NCBI GenBank assembly: GCA_947650285.1
Contig: CANTFL010000235.1
Coordinates: 124,001 to 188,000, forward strand
Direction of reading: 5' to 3'
Source of the DNA: Hyaloperonospora brassicae
Lineage: Eukaryota; Oomycota; Peronosporomycetes; Peronosporales; Peronosporaceae
DNA: 64,000 nucleotides
Shown in pieces: positions 43,071-56,204 of the stretch (positions are counted from its first letter, which is position 1; every line of letters begins with the position of its first letter). The notes under the pieces were generated by a model, which saw only the letters and a program-made list of their open reading frames with translations, searched no databases and had not been told where the DNA came from. A program made the translations under genes and the position numbers.

Positions 43071-43613
43071 TTATAAGGATACCCCCTTCTTGAACTTGTC
43101 ATATCCTATGTAAATCACATACAGACAGAAAACAGATAATGACCTGCTGTCTATGACTTCAGCACGCACACATACACGTGAAGAGTTTCCATCTTGATGC
43201 ATCTGAACGACCTTAGAATCAATATCGTCATTATTAAGGCGACGCACGTCTCGCCACCGGCAGCGCTGAGAGCATGGTCTTGCTGATGGAACAGAATTGA
43301 ACGGTGTGGCAGTTGTGTACACAAAGTCTTGACCAGGCACTTTCTGGAGCGTGCTGGTCATACATGACCACGAGCTCGTATGAACAGCCAACCTTTTTTG
43401 TCCCGCGATCCCGCATTGATGTGTGCCGACTGTGGGATACGTATACTGTTTTCCCTGCGAACGTGTAAAAAAGAAACTGCGTTTGGGACCTATCGAACGG
43501 CTGCGGGATACGGTGATGGCAAAGCCTTGGCGTACGGCGCACTGCTTCAAAGTCTCTACAGCCGTCTTTTGACTGTCAAAAGGCCCGAACGGTGGAGATT
43601 CTTCCAGATCCAT
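43071..43613 (-). CDS. FAR1-like DNA-binding-domain ORF
   Basis: 180 residues from ATG 43613 with no stop. Residues 14-60 ([25 protein letters not shown], with FFFTRSQG) follow the pattern of the FAR1-type N-terminal domain of MULE-derived proteins (an aromatic/Gly-rich core after a W/L-x-A-x3-G-F helix). The rest, including [12 protein letters not shown], is weaker. No transposase core follows. Probably a truncated MULE/FAR1-derived remnant that happens to stay open. Confidence 0.35.
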   Translation of the reverse strand: MDLEESPPFGPFDSQKTAVETLKQCAVRQGFAITVSRSRSIGPKRSFFFTRSQGKQYTYPTVGTHQCGIAGQKRLAVHTSSWSCMTSTLQKVPGQDFVYTTATPFNSVPSARPCSQRCRWRDVRRLNNDDIDSKVVQMHQDGNSSRVCVRAEVIDSRSLSVFCLYVIYIGYDKFKKGVSL

Positions 43614-43819
43614 GAGAGTTCAGCGGCGGCAGGATCAGGGCCAGCATTAACTTAAGGCGTAACATGATTGTCAGCGACGACATAATTAGTATTTTCATCT
43701 ACGACCGTAGCAGTGGCAGCAGCAGTTGTGAAGGCGGATGAAGTGCTCATCATCATGCATTGGACAACGGAGGGTTTATTTTTGCATTATCGTTGCCTAA
43801 CTATGTTATAGGTGCATTT
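43614..43819. other. Short spacer, nothing recognised
   Basis: No feature seen. Confidence 0.4.
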
Positions 43820-43955
43820 CTACTTAGCTTATCCTGTCATATTCGAAATCACGTGGCCTGAATGTAGTACCACCCTTGCCATATAAACATTAAGTCTAAA
43901 GAATAGACGCCGGTGTATTTAGCAATAATGCCCGGTGTAGTTAGCCTCTTCCTCG
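43820..43955 (-). repeat. Copia 3' LTR fragment
   Basis: Begins at the stop region of the Copia polyprotein (RGRG-stop at 43941) and is the inverse of 42651-42790. The full LTR extent is not defined, and no matching 5' LTR is seen near 49.6 kb. Confidence 0.6.
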
Positions 43956-44800
43956 CATTAGCACAATCTTCTCGCGAAGAGTCAGCATCCGCGGCACCGC
44001 CAAGCTCTTCGTAAGCACGTCAGCCAACATCTCGTCCGTCAATACGTACTCTGCACTCACCATCCCATTTTCAACTACGTCTCGCACGAACTTGACTTTG
44101 ACATCGACGTGCTTTTGTGCGCTTGAAGTCGCCTCTTTCGCCAGTTTCTTGATTGAAGCCTGGCTGTCGACAAGCGCCTTCATCGGCAGCTCACCCTGCA
44201 CGCCATCCTCTTCCGAAGATTGCGCGCGCCAAGCAGCTACTTGAAATCCACAGCGACCGCCACGAATTCGGCCTCGGCAGTGGACAGCGCCACGGCCGAC
44301 TGCTGCTTCACTTGCCGCGCCACAGGCCTTCCACCCACGACCACGATCGCGCCACTGATCGACTTGCGTGTCGCTTTGTCGGCAGCGTAGTTTGCGTCCG
44401 TATAGCACGCCATCTGCACGCCGTTCGTCCACACAGCTCCTCCTATCGTCACGCGCGTGATTTTCATCTTCACATCTTTTCCCATCGTCAGCTTCGAGCT
44501 CGCCGTCCCGGCAAGGTACCGCAGGGTTTGCTTGGCAATCTTGAGGTTGTGGTCTGTTGGCGCGTGGCTCAGACGTTTCGCTCTGTGTACTGCATACGCG
44601 GTGTCAGGTCGACTGCATCGCGCAATCCAGACGAGAATGCCTGCAAGCGAATGAAAACACTGCACGGTCGGTCGTTCCCCGCTGCCCGACCCGGTCGAAG
44701 GCAGCGATCGTGCTCTCCTACTGGAGCGACGACTCGTCGGAAAACAGCGCTCAAACAGCGCTGGCCGATTCCATGCCGTGTTCTTGAGGCGGTTCGACAA
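43941..44800 (-). pseudogene. Copia RNase H
   Basis: Two overlapping frames hold FHSLAGILVWIARCSRPDTAYAV-like text, YLAGTAS, then CYTDANYAADKATRKS and QQSAVALSTAEAEFVA near 44270-44400, diagnostic of Copia RNase H. The tail to 43941 includes DVKVKFVRD and DEMLADVLTKSL. A frameshift near 44240 separates them. Confidence 0.75.
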
Positions 44801-45443
44801 CGGTCTGTTCCTGATCTATAGCGTACCCGGCATCGTCTGTGTAGCTGATCCGCATTCCTATGAAATGTTCGGCGGCTCCCAGGCACTTGAGCTTGGGTGA
44901 CTTCATCGCAATGCCAAAGTCGTCCAGCAGCTTCTCACTCGTCGCAGCCGCTAACGAGTCGTCCACGTACGTTCCCACTATCGCTGTCCCTTCATTCGTT
45001 GTCTTGAAGTGCACGCATGAGTCGGTCATCGACTGCTCGTATCCGATGTCCGCTAACGTCTTGTGCAACAGTTGATTCCACATCCGGCCGGCTTCCCTAA
45101 GCAAAAAGCGACTTGATCGGGCGCAACCACACGTCTTCGCTGTTCTGCGCGCCGACACGCTCGAGCTCTTCGTGGTGAGTTGCATGCCCTCTAGTACTCG
45201 CAGGAATATCTCAACGTCATATTCTTTGTAGGGTTTCAAGGAAGCCGATGGAACGTCGAATTGCCGTGCTCGGACTCCCCACATGCGAGCGACTGCCACG
45301 ATCACCTTCCCGCTGGTGATGCCGAGGACGGCCGAGAACGTGAAATGGTAGTCACGACCCAGTACTTGTTCATCGCCGCCGGCGACAAGCCGCGCTTTGT
45401 AGCGCTCGATGGCTCCGTTGCCGTCCTTCTCCTTTTGCATCAC
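44751..45443 (-). pseudogene. Copia reverse transcriptase
   Basis: Frame of 230 codons: AIERYKARLVAGGDEQV at the start (YKARLVA is universal in Copia RT), ARQFDVPSASLK where DVxxAFL is expected, and an intact catalytic box TYVDDSLA near 44960. A local frame slip in the middle (SSSVSARR) and a shift before RNase H make it inactive. Confidence 0.75.
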
Positions 45444-45448
45444 TCACT

Positions 45449-46247
45449 TCAAACGCAGTAGGTGCATGTGTTTCTGCTTTGCAACAAACTCTTGCTTGTT
45501 GTTTGCCCCAAGTGACGCAATCTCTTCTGCGCACGCCACTTTCCACAGGTACGCATTAGGCGAGTTGATCGCCGCTCTATACGACTTTGGGTCGGTAACG
45601 CCGCATACCCCTCCCCTGCCACCAACGTCGTCATCGCTAGCGGCGCGAGCACTGATGCTGCAATTTTCGTGTTCGCTCGTTGCGTCGGTTCGTTGTTGGT
45701 CATTGACGCGTTTGCATCGTCAACTTCACGCTGCTTGACTGACTTCTTGCGTGCTCGTGCTGACTTTCTCGGTAACACTTCGGCCTCGCTCTCGTCGTTC
45801 GACACATCGTCTTGTGTCTCGTCGGTGCGCGCTGCCCATTTGGATTTTGCTGTCAATCTTGGTTTCGCGTGCGCGCCACGTTTCGGCTTGCCGGACGCAG
45901 CACCATCTTTCGTGATGCTCGCGTCGCGATCACGTCCTGGCTCTTTCGACGGTACGCTGTCTTTCGCTGAGTCTCAGACATCGTTGCGAGCAAGCTCCTC
46001 CCGTGTTTTACTTTTGTTTTGTGGCTTCGACGTCGGACGCTTTGACTTGACGTTGACGTTGCGCTGGATCTTGTCGCCTCGGTCTGGCTCCTCTCGGCTG
46101 CGCTCTCGTTCCCTCTCACGGGCAAGTACCTCGAGCTCGCCTGCTTCTTCGGACTCAAGTACTCGACACAGTTGCTTTTTCGACTCAGCAGCAAGCGTCT
46201 CGATGCTGTTGACGTGTCTTGTGGTTACCAACGACCTGTTTGCTTGA
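45449..46247 (-). pseudogene. Copia linker between integrase and RT
   Basis: Basic, Ser/Arg-rich low-complexity frames (LARERERERSR, SARARKKSVKQ), as usual for the region after Copia integrase. Several frame changes. Confidence 0.45.
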
Positions 46248-47030
46248 GATCAGCACTTTGTATCCTTTTGTTTCGTCATTTTTCCCTTCAATCACTGCTT
46301 CAGTCCCTCTTTTGCCTAGCGACGCGATCGCAGGTGACGTGTAACCGCGACATGGCGATTCGAACACGACAACATCTCCAACGCTCTCTGGCTTCTTCGT
46401 GAGCACCTCCAGTGGCGACTTTCGCCCGGCGTTGGCTCGAGTCGGCAACCGGTTTATAACGTGCGCGGCGTACTCGGCGGCGTAGGCCCAGTACCCGAGT
46501 GGTAACCCGCACCCAAAGAGCATGCACTAGACCACATTCATCACGGTCCTGTGCATCCATTCTGCTTTCCCATTAGACACGGACGAGTTACGCTCTGCCG
46601 TCTGACGCCCAATACCGGTCTTCTGGCAGAAGAGGTCGAGGTTACATTACTCACGTCCTCCAACCGTCCTCAGGATGTGTACGCGTACGTTTAATTGCCT
46701 CTCAAAGAACGTCATGAAGTGTTAAAATTGATTCGCTTCCTGGTCCTTTGTCTTGGCAACAAGCACTCGACCGTAATCGATTTGTGATCCACAAAGTTTA
46801 TCAGGTATCGGTTTTTGCGCTTGAACATTGGCGCGATTGGACCTTTAAGGTCACTGCAAATGGCATTTCCCACGACGTCGATTGGTGCATTGTGTTCGCC
46901 GTCTTTCTTCGATTGCGCGGTTGTCGTCTGCTTGCACTCTGTGCATGCGATGCAATTCTCACGGACATAATCGGTGAGCTCGATGCCGTTCGCGCGATTG
47001 GCGGCCAAGCGTTCGACATCGTCGTAGTTT
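46185..47030 (-). pseudogene. Copia integrase
   Basis: The zinc region (CIACTECK) and core start (ICSDLKGPIAP, RYLINFVDHKS) are on 46712-47008. After stops comes the C-terminal half with NSSVSNGKAEW in place of the Copia QNGVAER block (near 46590), then AAHVINRLPTRAN and KSPLEVLTKK. Multiple stops. Confidence 0.7.
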
Positions 47031-47247
47031 AAGGGTCCAAACCGTCAATGGAAAGACATCAAACATGCTCTCTGCAGCGTAGTGTAAGGCGGCTCCGACT
47101 CGTCGATCGCATTAAGGATCACGTCCTTCAAGCCACTCGGTTTCTCCTTCTCGATGCCGTGGTCAACCACCAGCATGTTGTGCTTAATGTGCACGTACAT
47201 CACGACGCTGCCTCCGTTCACAATCGTTTGCCTGTTGCGGGCACTCG

Positions 47248-47510
47248 TCAACCGGCATCCTTGCAACAAAAAGTCTTTGGCGATATGAGATTGATCGCGA
47301 GCTTCGGTGCAAAGCGGACGTTCCGAAGGTCGATCCAGAACACGTCGCCGTCCTCATTCACCTTGATTTTTGCTTTGCCTTTGCGTGTCACTTGCAACTG
47401 GCTCTTGTCAGGAAGAGTAAAGCCATGTGGGTCATCGCGAACGTTCCATTCGTACAGCATAGAGCTGTCCTTGACGAGATGTGCGCTAGCGCCGGAATCG
47501 ACGATTCAGT
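47248..47510 (-). pseudogene. Copia protease
   Basis: Read through a TGA, the minus strand gives IVDSGASAHLVKDSS at about 47455-47510 with the DSG active site, then the flap-like FWIDLRNVRFAPKL. Stop-interrupted. Confidence 0.65.
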
Positions 47511-49595
47511 CGTCGTTGGTGAGGCTTCCAGACACCAGCCCAGAGATCCCCCTCGCACCTCGCCGTCGTCGTTCTCGTCCTTTGCTTTTGTCGGACAGGA
47601 ACGAGCGAGGTGGTCGACACCACTGCAGATGTTACAGATCCGCGTGTCTGTGGTTGCGTTTGCCGTCACAACCGCCGCTACTGCAGCTTTCGCTTACCTA
47701 GGCGAATGCTTATCATTATCCTCGTACATCTGTGTCCAGAGCGCAATCTCCAACTCATGCATGACGTAGTCCGACCTCTTCCGATCATACTGGATCGCGA
47801 GCACGGGTTGCATTCCTGGACTTGCGTGCGGCACGAGACTTTCGGGAACGAGCGATGCCGATGCTCCTGTCGCGTTCCTGACGGCCATCAAGTACAGATA
47901 GTGGCCGTGCCATGACTAGGTCGCTGGCTTGCGCCGGCCGAAGAACTCAGTCACTTGCGCGTTGGTGAAAGTCCGAGAGAATGCGCTCTCCACCACTTCC
48001 ATCGCGTAGGTGAGCCTCATCTCTGACGACAACCACTCGTCTCCCAAGCCGTAGAAGGGTTCTTCCGCTTGGGCACGCAAGTACGAGTCGGGTCTCGAGA
48101 TCTTGTGCTTCTCGTGCCAAGCGTGGCCGCACGCCTCTTGCGCCATCTCGAGCCCTTTACGGAGCGCATGGCCCCAGTGCTTAAATCTCGCTCCGAGCCC
48201 TTGTGCAACTCTTTGCCAGTGAATACACGTATGTTCAGCTTCGAGTCTTTCCCGCGAGGGATCTTCTTCGTCACGGACGCCTGTGAGATTGCTATGCTCG
48301 CCGTCAACAGTTGTAGATTCTCCTGCCTCGGTGCTTCACTTAAAGTTGCTGCCGCTACACGTGCAGCTGTTTCCCTCGTCGCTCGCGCGCAGCCCGGATC
48401 TTCGGCTGTACGTACGCGCTTCTCGACCTCAGCTGTGTTGAATTGCACTTGCGGCCAAGCTCAACCAGCTTTTGCCTGCTGCTTGCCGATTTGTCGGTCT
48501 TCTTCGTTGATCCGCTCTTTTCGAGCTCGTTGCGCAGCTGACACTCGTCGATCTTTTTACTGAGTTCTGCTTCACAGGCGCTGTGTGCATCGTTTGCAGC
48601 TTTCACTTGTTCGCTGAGCGTCTCTTGTCTTTGTCGCTGGATATCCTGTTCGCTCGCTACTTCCTGCTTTTGTCGGAAGCGGCTCTGCTCTCTCTCGTAA
48701 ACCGCTTAAGCCTGCTGTGCGTGCTGCAATACCAGTTCTTCTTGTTCTTGTCGCAGTCGCGCTTCAATGTGCGCGAGCTCCTGACGCTGCGCTTCTGCTT
48801 GCGCTGACAGTGCCTCCATCTATCGTTTGAAACGTTCGGCTTCACTCTCCAGTTGGTGTCCAGCTTGCTGCAGTTGTCCTTGAGCGGTTTTTTACGCGGC
48901 ACGGTCCTCCGCTCGTCGCACCTCGTGTGCTTCTGCAGCCGCTCTCATCTGCATGCCTTTAGCGTCTTCTGCCTCTCTCAAACCCTTGCCTGCTGCGAGG
49001 AATCCCTGGTAGTGTTGCTCCTGATCTTGTCGCAGCGCTCGACGTTATGTCCTGACGCTCGCGTCCCGTACTCGGGACTCCGCACCGAACATGCCGTGTA
49101 GGTCATCGACCTCCATCTGACGCACATGAATTATGCGCATGGACAGTGATCGAACCGTTGCCGTTGAGCTCGACGGCGAGACGATCGCTTTTGATCTCGT
49201 CTTGTCGACCGGTCCGAACGTGTCACCTGTCGTTCGTGGCAATTCGAGCTTTTCTCGCTCGAGCTCTTCATCCCGCGTGACCATTGCCGCTTGTTGCTCC
49301 ATCACGAGCGCAACCTCCGGCCGCATGCCTTCTCCGCTGTAACCGCTTGACCAGCTGGCGGTGTCTGCGCGGCATGTTGCGTTTCGCGACGCCTTGCCAT
49401 CGACGCTGCCGCAGCACGTAAGACCGAGTTAGCGAGCTCGTCGCCCCTTGTACAAATCTCACTCGCAGCCTCAAGCGACGCTTCGCATCCTGCGACCCAT
49501 CGGCTGTCGTCCGTTATGCAACGACGCAGTGCGTACAAACACTCTCCTCCTTCCAACAATATTTGCTCAGACCTTTGACGGGTGCTTTGCGGCAT
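47388..49595 (-). pseudogene. Copia Gag
   Basis: The N-terminus at 49595 (MPQSTRQRSEQILLEGGE) leads into long Arg/Glu-rich coiled-coil frames. A Copia Gag core is on 47916-48200 (KISRPDSYLRA, LTYAMEVVESAFSRTFTN), and a CCHC knuckle, CNICSGVDHLARSC, is near 47600-47645. Many frameshifts and stops. Confidence 0.65.
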
Positions 49596-50472
49596 CCGTC
49601 AGTTGAGAACGGGTTCCTCTCCCTCTACGCACATATCGCTAGCCGCTGTCCTTTAAGCCGCCAGTAGATCCGCCACAATGTACGCCGCCACGCCGGACGC
49701 CTTGAAGTTCCGGCATCTCTATAAATGTAAGCTCGCATCTTCCTTTGTTTTCAGTGCAAGCAACAGGGGCCCTCATTGGGTCTTATGGACGAGATAAACA
49801 TGCAATGGATCGAAGAAAGACCCCTACCACTGGACACCGCTATCGACTGGCCATAAATCTGTACTTACTTTGTTACTGGGCACAGGATCGTGCAGCCTGG
49901 AAGGCCTTCAGCGGACGCTTATAAAGGCTACCGCTTCATGGACCCTGGAGAGATTAGAGAGGAATGTATTGAAGGAGAGATAACACGGCGCATGCGGAAG
50001 TTGAGCCACTTCAGTGGCTCGACGGCTCGCGTAACGCGTTCACAATACAATTTTCACCAGCGACTGATGCTGACACGTGAGATGGGTGATTAGCGGTAGT
50101 TACAGTCTTCTTGCCGTGAGTTATGCGTGCGGTGGACGACAATCACCATAACTTAGAAGATGTTATCACAAAATTTGATTTTTGTGTATCGTACGTAAGG
50201 AGAACCAATCGATGAAGTGATCAAAAAAGCGAACCTGATCACCCAAACCAGCCCCCCACTTCCCTTCAGTTCAAGCCGAAATCCATCCCTAAGGCTTTCA
50301 ATACTAGAATAGAACACAAGTCTTAGGCTCCTGGCTACTTTACTACCTTACCAACGGTATGAGATGCACTTAAATTTCTTTCGTCTGAGCTATCACTTAT
50401 TTCACAGGGAAAGCCACATATATACATTTTCTAACCGTGTCTTTCTGTTGTTGTGATATTTAGCAGTACAAA
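49596..50472. other. No gene recognised
   Basis: The region where a Copia 5' LTR should lie does not match the 43.8-kb LTR sequence. A short frame at 49890-50093 has no known domain. Confidence 0.4.
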
Positions 50473-52080
50473 ATGTTGCAGATCCGTCTTACCAATGAAC
50501 AACGTCTGTATATATGCAAATACAAGGATGAGAACCCAAATTTATCTCAAACGGCACTGGCAAAATGGGCTACGGTATGGTCCGGCCTTGTCAAGACGCT
50601 GTAACAGGCATCAATCAGCAAGATCTTTCAAAAGCGGTCCACTTTGAAGATATTGGTTTCAAGAAACCTAAATGCAAAGCGACAGAGATTTTTCTAACAT
50701 CCCATACTGGAAGAAGCTGTGTCTATTTGGGTCCTGCAATGTCAACCCCGCGGATTGATTATCACCGGTTTTATCATCTGCAAGAAGGCTCATCGGCTTG
50801 CTCAATTGCTTGGTACTCCTGACGACGCCATCACTTTCTCGCACGGATGGCTTTGTAAATTTCAGCAACGTCAGATGCTCCGCGCTATTGATATCTGTGG
50901 TAAAAGCGGATTGGTAACCGTGAAGGCTATGATTAACACTCCACCTGATGTAAAGAAGGTGATCGTAGAGTACGCGCTGGGTAATGTTTTCAAAACGGAT
51001 GAAACAGGTAAGCTTTGTTTGTAATATTCTAATTGAAACCGATTCTGAATAAAATAATTCGCAGGGCTTTACTACAGCATGACACCGGACAAGACTATTG
51101 TACATCAAGAAATTGAAGACACAGAGAAGGTGAGTATATTGCAGAATGCTTGTTGCCATATACTAAGACATGGGTATGAATTGACATCCTATGCCGCCGC
51201 GGACAACAATTGCTCTTACTACAAATGCTGATGGCTCTGACAAGCTTCAAACCTTTCTTTATCAAGAAAGTCAAGAAGCCCCGCTGCATTGGCAAGATAT
51301 CAGGTCAAGCACATGGACATATATATTGCACCAATACATATGGATAGGATGATGGACGTGTTTTTCCAGGAATGGTTTGCAAATCTAGATAAAACGATGC
51401 AGGTGCGTAGCCATTTGACATAGGAAAACGTATTATTCTAAAAAGATATTATTTAGATTAAAAGTAGAAATAGCCTTCTAACAATTAACAATGCTCCGTC
51501 GCATATGACAAACGACCTTACGTTATTACCGTCAAGGTACGACTGCTTCTACCACGTACGACCTCTATGACTCATCCGATGGATGCTGGTGGCATCGCAG
51601 CGTTTAAGCGGCGGGGTCGCTGGTAACATCTGCTGAATGCGATCGACTGTGACGATCGTAGGGGGAATTTAACATATACAACTTCTACAAACTTACTGCC
51701 ATGCGCTGGTCGGTGGCTGCCTGGAACGAGAATTCAAGCACTAATATCGCCAAATGCTTCAGCCGCACGGAGCGTTATCTACTGAATCGGTCATTTTAAG
51801 TTCAGTGAAGGTGTAAAGGAGTAAAGATAGCGCAACGGAGGTCAAGGAGGAAGATAGTGAGCTGGAGTAAGAGCTGATAGCACAGCTCATAAAGCTTCTT
51901 ATCCAAGATCCCATGAAAATTTTGGAGCTTTTCAATCCCATCGAAGAGGGAAAGACTGCTCAGCCTAATCTCACCAACAACGAGATTCTAAAAGCGAATT
52001 TAGAGACAGGGGATAAGGGCACAATAGTGACGATGCGGCACCTGTCGCGGAAACATTAACTAGAACCGAGATGATAAACC
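50473..52080 (+). pseudogene. pogo/Tigger-type (CENP-B-like) transposase with remnant introns
   Basis: ATG 50473 opens an HTH segment (RLTNEQRLYICKYKDENP, TALAKWA). The second HTH is at about 50725-50880 (LIITGFIICKKAH, then GWLCKFQQR), and DETG at 50998-51007 carries the first catalytic Asp. A 57-bp GT-AG intron (51008-51064) separates it from LYY. ALTTNADGSDKL, KKPRCIGK, FFQEWFANLDK and NNAPSHM follow. The Asp expected before NAPSH is Asn (codon 51487-51489). Next come LPRTTSMTHPMDAGGIAAFKRR and YKLTAMRWSVAAWNE. Stops and slips occur between blocks. DDE/D transposase, inactive. Confidence 0.75.
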
Positions 52081-52559
52081 TTCTTCGTGGTGCCTGCTCC
52101 CTTCTCGACGTATCCCAGAAAAGTCATCAAACTGCTTAAAAGTACTTCGCAAACTCCAGATCGATCTCCGCAACACCTTAATCAATAAAACACCCTCGAA
52201 ATGAAATTCAAGTAGTTTTCTCTTCTATAATACGAAAACAAGTGCTCATTTTAAAAGTCGTATTGCCCTATTTGATCATAACGTATAACTTATAACTTAT
52301 CGGCCATAGAACGAGAGACGCAAAAGTCGAATCGATAACCTACTAGAGGTTACAACTTATTGGGGGGAATTTATCAAAGAAAAGACTGTACATAGATAGT
52401 AATAGTTTTAGAGCCTTGGTATATGTACCACACTCTATTTATATATGGACCAAACCCCCCATTTTACCCCCTATCTTACCAATCAGAAGCAATAGACGCG
52501 TATTTTGGTGCAATTTCTATCCAACTTATTATGGTCATCCCAATTCAGCTTCACCTCCA
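52081..52559. other. No gene recognised
   Basis: AT-rich sequence. The right end of the Tigger-like element is not resolved; no clear TIR pair was found. Confidence 0.4.
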
Positions 52560-52637
52560 GCAGATGTGTATGTGGTAAAGTCATTAACTAAATTTTGGGA
52601 CGTGGATTGGTGACAACCTAGTTAAGGTGTCACTTGC

Positions 52638-54382
52638 TGGTAAAAAATGATGACATAGGACCTAGCCATCCAATAAGGAGATGGAATGCGATCTCAACGG
52701 GGATCGGCGATCTGGTCCAACGGTCACCAGACTGATGGATACGGATCGATTTGAGACGGAGCGATCTGGGACAAGACGACCAATAGAACGATTTACATGG
52801 AGCGATCTAGGACAAGGATCTGGGACGAGGATCTGAGACCAGGTGATGTGATATGACTCTGTGACGAAGGTGCAACATTCTGCAGATCGGTGACGCTCTC
52901 TATCGATCTCCCAAAGGGAGTACTGATTTAGATTAATTATGGCCCGATCTGGAAGTGGGGATGTTTGTGGGAGTCCGTGGAACCGTTGTAAGAACTGTGG
53001 ATGGTCCCATGGAGCAGATAAACTCTTGGGGATGGTATCGGAGTATACACAATGAACGGAAGAACATATATGGCCGGATTGCACTATGTCGATCCTCAAC
53101 TATCTCGAATTGGGCATCAGATCGGTCATGTTCCCCACTGATTATGGATATATCTCTGATGAGACTTTCGGATCGTGACAAACGTGCTGGTTGAAGGTCC
53201 TTGAGTGATGTCTCACTCACGGACCTTCAACCAGCATCCAGTGGAAGCCGTTTGAATTGACGTCGCAAAACGAATTCGGACACATTTGGTATTTAAGTAC
53301 TATTTTGGACCTTTCGGTACCAAAAATTGGTATTTGGTACCGTATTTGGAATTTGGTCCCTTTTTTGGTGTCTAGGTACGATATCGGGAGTATTGGCGCT
53401 ATCTTTGGAGTACAGGTCACGAGATTTCGACACGTGTTCAAGGAGGCAGTCAAGTTGAAGGTGATATAGGTTTGGAGAGTGACCTGCGGTTGGGAATAGG
53501 CTTAAGGATAGGTTGACTATAAATTTGGTAGGTAAATAAACAGACTTGAACTCTACTTCTTCTGCTCACGACGCACGTTCCCCTCCCCTCTTCTCCGGGC
53601 AAGATTGATTTGGCTTCCCCGGCGGGTCAAGGCGCGCGTGTTACAAGGACACAGAAGACCGATCTTGGATTGTTGGCCAAGATCGGGAAGAGCGATCTCG
53701 GGATATCTAGCCCGGATCGATCAAGTACTCACACTCAACTCAACTGCTAGGGTAGCAGCAACATCAGGAAAAGGAAAAGGACATTGGACACAAGATCGCG
53801 AGACGGCGCAAGTGGTCAGAAGATCTGGACAAGGCGTTCAGGACAAGACTGAGCAAGATCGAAGCGATATACTGGATAAATCGGCGTGTTTCATTTTGGC
53901 GAAACCAAGAACCGATCTGCCCACATCGCGCACTTCCGGCAAGATCGACCGATACCAAGACCAGATCGGACCGATCCCAAGGCAAGATCGACGCAAGACT
54001 ACTATTTGCTGAGTGAAGATTTCTGCACAGAAAAGACCCCGATCCCGAAGACAAATCGAGATCGGTGCGATTCAAGATCGATATCGCGACATCTCCAAAT
54101 AGAGATCGCCGCGACTCAAGATCAAGATCGCAGAACACCGTCCGTAGTGTGAAGATTTCCGCACCGGAAGCCGAACGCTCAACCTTCAACCTCTCAGCGA
54201 GATCGACATCTCCCAAGGCCGTTACGAAGAGCTCAAGCCAGCCCAACCGACGGGTACACAAGGTGAGCACAAGGTTATACAGCAAGGCACGAATCGGAGT
54301 ACCCCCTCAGTGAGTCGGCAAGTCTGGGCAAGTGGAAGATTGACACTCACTCAAGTAATTTTGTGATATCGACTTCGCCACA
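52638..54382 (-). repeat. GATC-rich LTR-like repeat, left copy (minus)
   Basis: Inverse of 60498-62289. On the minus strand it starts TGTGGCGAAG at 54382 and ends CCA at 52638, then a degraded primer-site-like tgacacc. Similarity to the right copy continues ~75 bp further out. It contains tataaa with aataaac on the plus strand (53518-53541), and dense gatc words. A frame at 53605-54012 is shared with the right copy, but its meaning is unknown. Confidence 0.75.
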
Positions 54383-56204
54383 TGTACAAATCGGTTGTAA
54401 ATTTGGTGACTAGGAAATTTGCGACTCAAGAGTACCTTGATACACCGCGCTTCAATGTCGTAAAATTACCAGCAGCACGGTATTTCACGTCGCTTGGCAC
54501 AGCAATGAAGCAGATTAAGGCTCACGCGTAATCAGAAGTTTACTATCAGGAAAAGGCTTACCCGGACTGTTTAAGTATGAGAAAAACTAACAAACTAGTT
54601 TAATCAGAGCATTCAGTGTTGGTGGCAGATCCCAATATAGTACGAGGGCGCGGCCGTACTCAAGATAGTACCAAGCGCAAGCCAAATTCCTCACATAAAG
54701 ATCCCTCTGCATTTAATTATGTGAAAGTGCAGACCAATGGTGGTGGGCGGAAGCGTACATGAGCGGAGAGCCATGAAGAAGTGCAAAACATTAGAACTTG
54801 TCTTGTTCGCCGATCAAAATCAGCTTTGCTGATTAAGTCTCCCAATCATTTTTTACATCTCCTTAGCAAACAATTTTAAAATTACAGATTGTGTTGATTA
54901 ACGATTACACTGAATCACGCGTCCGTTGCTTCTTATTAGTCAGATAGAGAAGAGTACGCTGGAGAGAGTGATTTATTTATCCAAAGGTTGTGGTTCGTCT
55001 ATCAGGAACCTCTGTTTATTATTGGTGAAATAAGACGAAATGGAGTTTGATAGGTAATTTACCACATTTTATCCATATTAAGTTTTCCTTGTAAATAACG
55101 TGTTTGATTTTGATAGAAAATTCTTTAGATGACGCACGGATCACGTGGGGTGGCTAGGCACCTGCCTATAATGTGTACCAATAGGCACTGAATAATGTTT
55201 GGATAAGTAACAAGTGTCGATAAGAGCTTTTCAATGGTGTGAAGCATGTCAAAATATGCGTGGAAAAGTCACAAAAAACAATGAAAACCAATAATTGAGA
55301 ACTGTTATAGAAATAAAGAATTTGACCATCGGGGTCGAATTTTTATTGGTGTAAAATGTACATTTATGTGGGCCTTACACGATCGCGATTGCCAATCGCT
55401 AACCACGAATCGCAATCCAAAATACGACTAATATCTGAATTCCGCCTGGCCACATTTTTACTTTGCGATTCAGCTTTAGATTACGATCAAAGTGTAGTGT
55501 GACCACATACGTTTGGACCATATCATGATCGCCACCACAATTCGGCTGATCGAGATCGGAATCAGTCTTCCCTTAAGACAAATTGTATTTGTTCTAGGCT
55601 TCAGTTATAATTTGATGGGGAGAATGTTACTTCAAGGAGACAAGTGGCAAACTATCCTAGCATAGACATAGTTGTATCGTTGCTTTGATTAGATAACTAA
55701 TATACTTCTTTTAAACGTGTTGAAAAGTTTTTTGAGAAGCATTTCTTTGGCCTTCCGGCGCTTCAAAATAATCTCTTTGCATTTGTCAAGTTTCGAAACT
55801 GTATTGTTTGGCCGGGAGCGTGAACAACACGCTACTTAATTCCCTCTAACTGCAACATGTTGTAGTGAAACCTTAAAAAGTTCAAATACAATATTGCGAG
55901 ATGGCACAAGAGATATAAAGGCGAGTAAATAAAGTACTAAAGCCAATGTTCTTAATCAAAGCAGTCCATATTTTGCATAGTGATCACGAGATTTTTACCG
56001 TTGAATTGATTTTGGGAGCCCATAGATCGCCAGCGTCAGTTAAGTTTTAAAAGTACAGTGACTGGAAGATGCGATCCGGGACGGGTGGCTCACAATCTTG
56101 TGCCTAAATGTACCGGATCGCTAGTTCGCTGGTGGCAAGGGTGATAAAGTGGTGACTCTAAGACAATATGTTATCAAAGACGAATCTCACCAAAGAACGC
56201 CAGA
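54383..56204. other. AT-rich spacer with a possible small MITE
   Basis: No gene. About 55366-55515 has inverted ends (tatgtggnc with ttacac against gtgta, gaccacata) like a foldback element. Otherwise nothing recognisable. Confidence 0.35.

Noticed and set aside
53605..54012. 135-codon frame shared by both LTR-like arms as a gene
   Set aside because: The ATG-started frame is conserved only because the arms are near-identical DNA; it is Arg/Asp low-complexity from gatc words and ends differently in the two copies.
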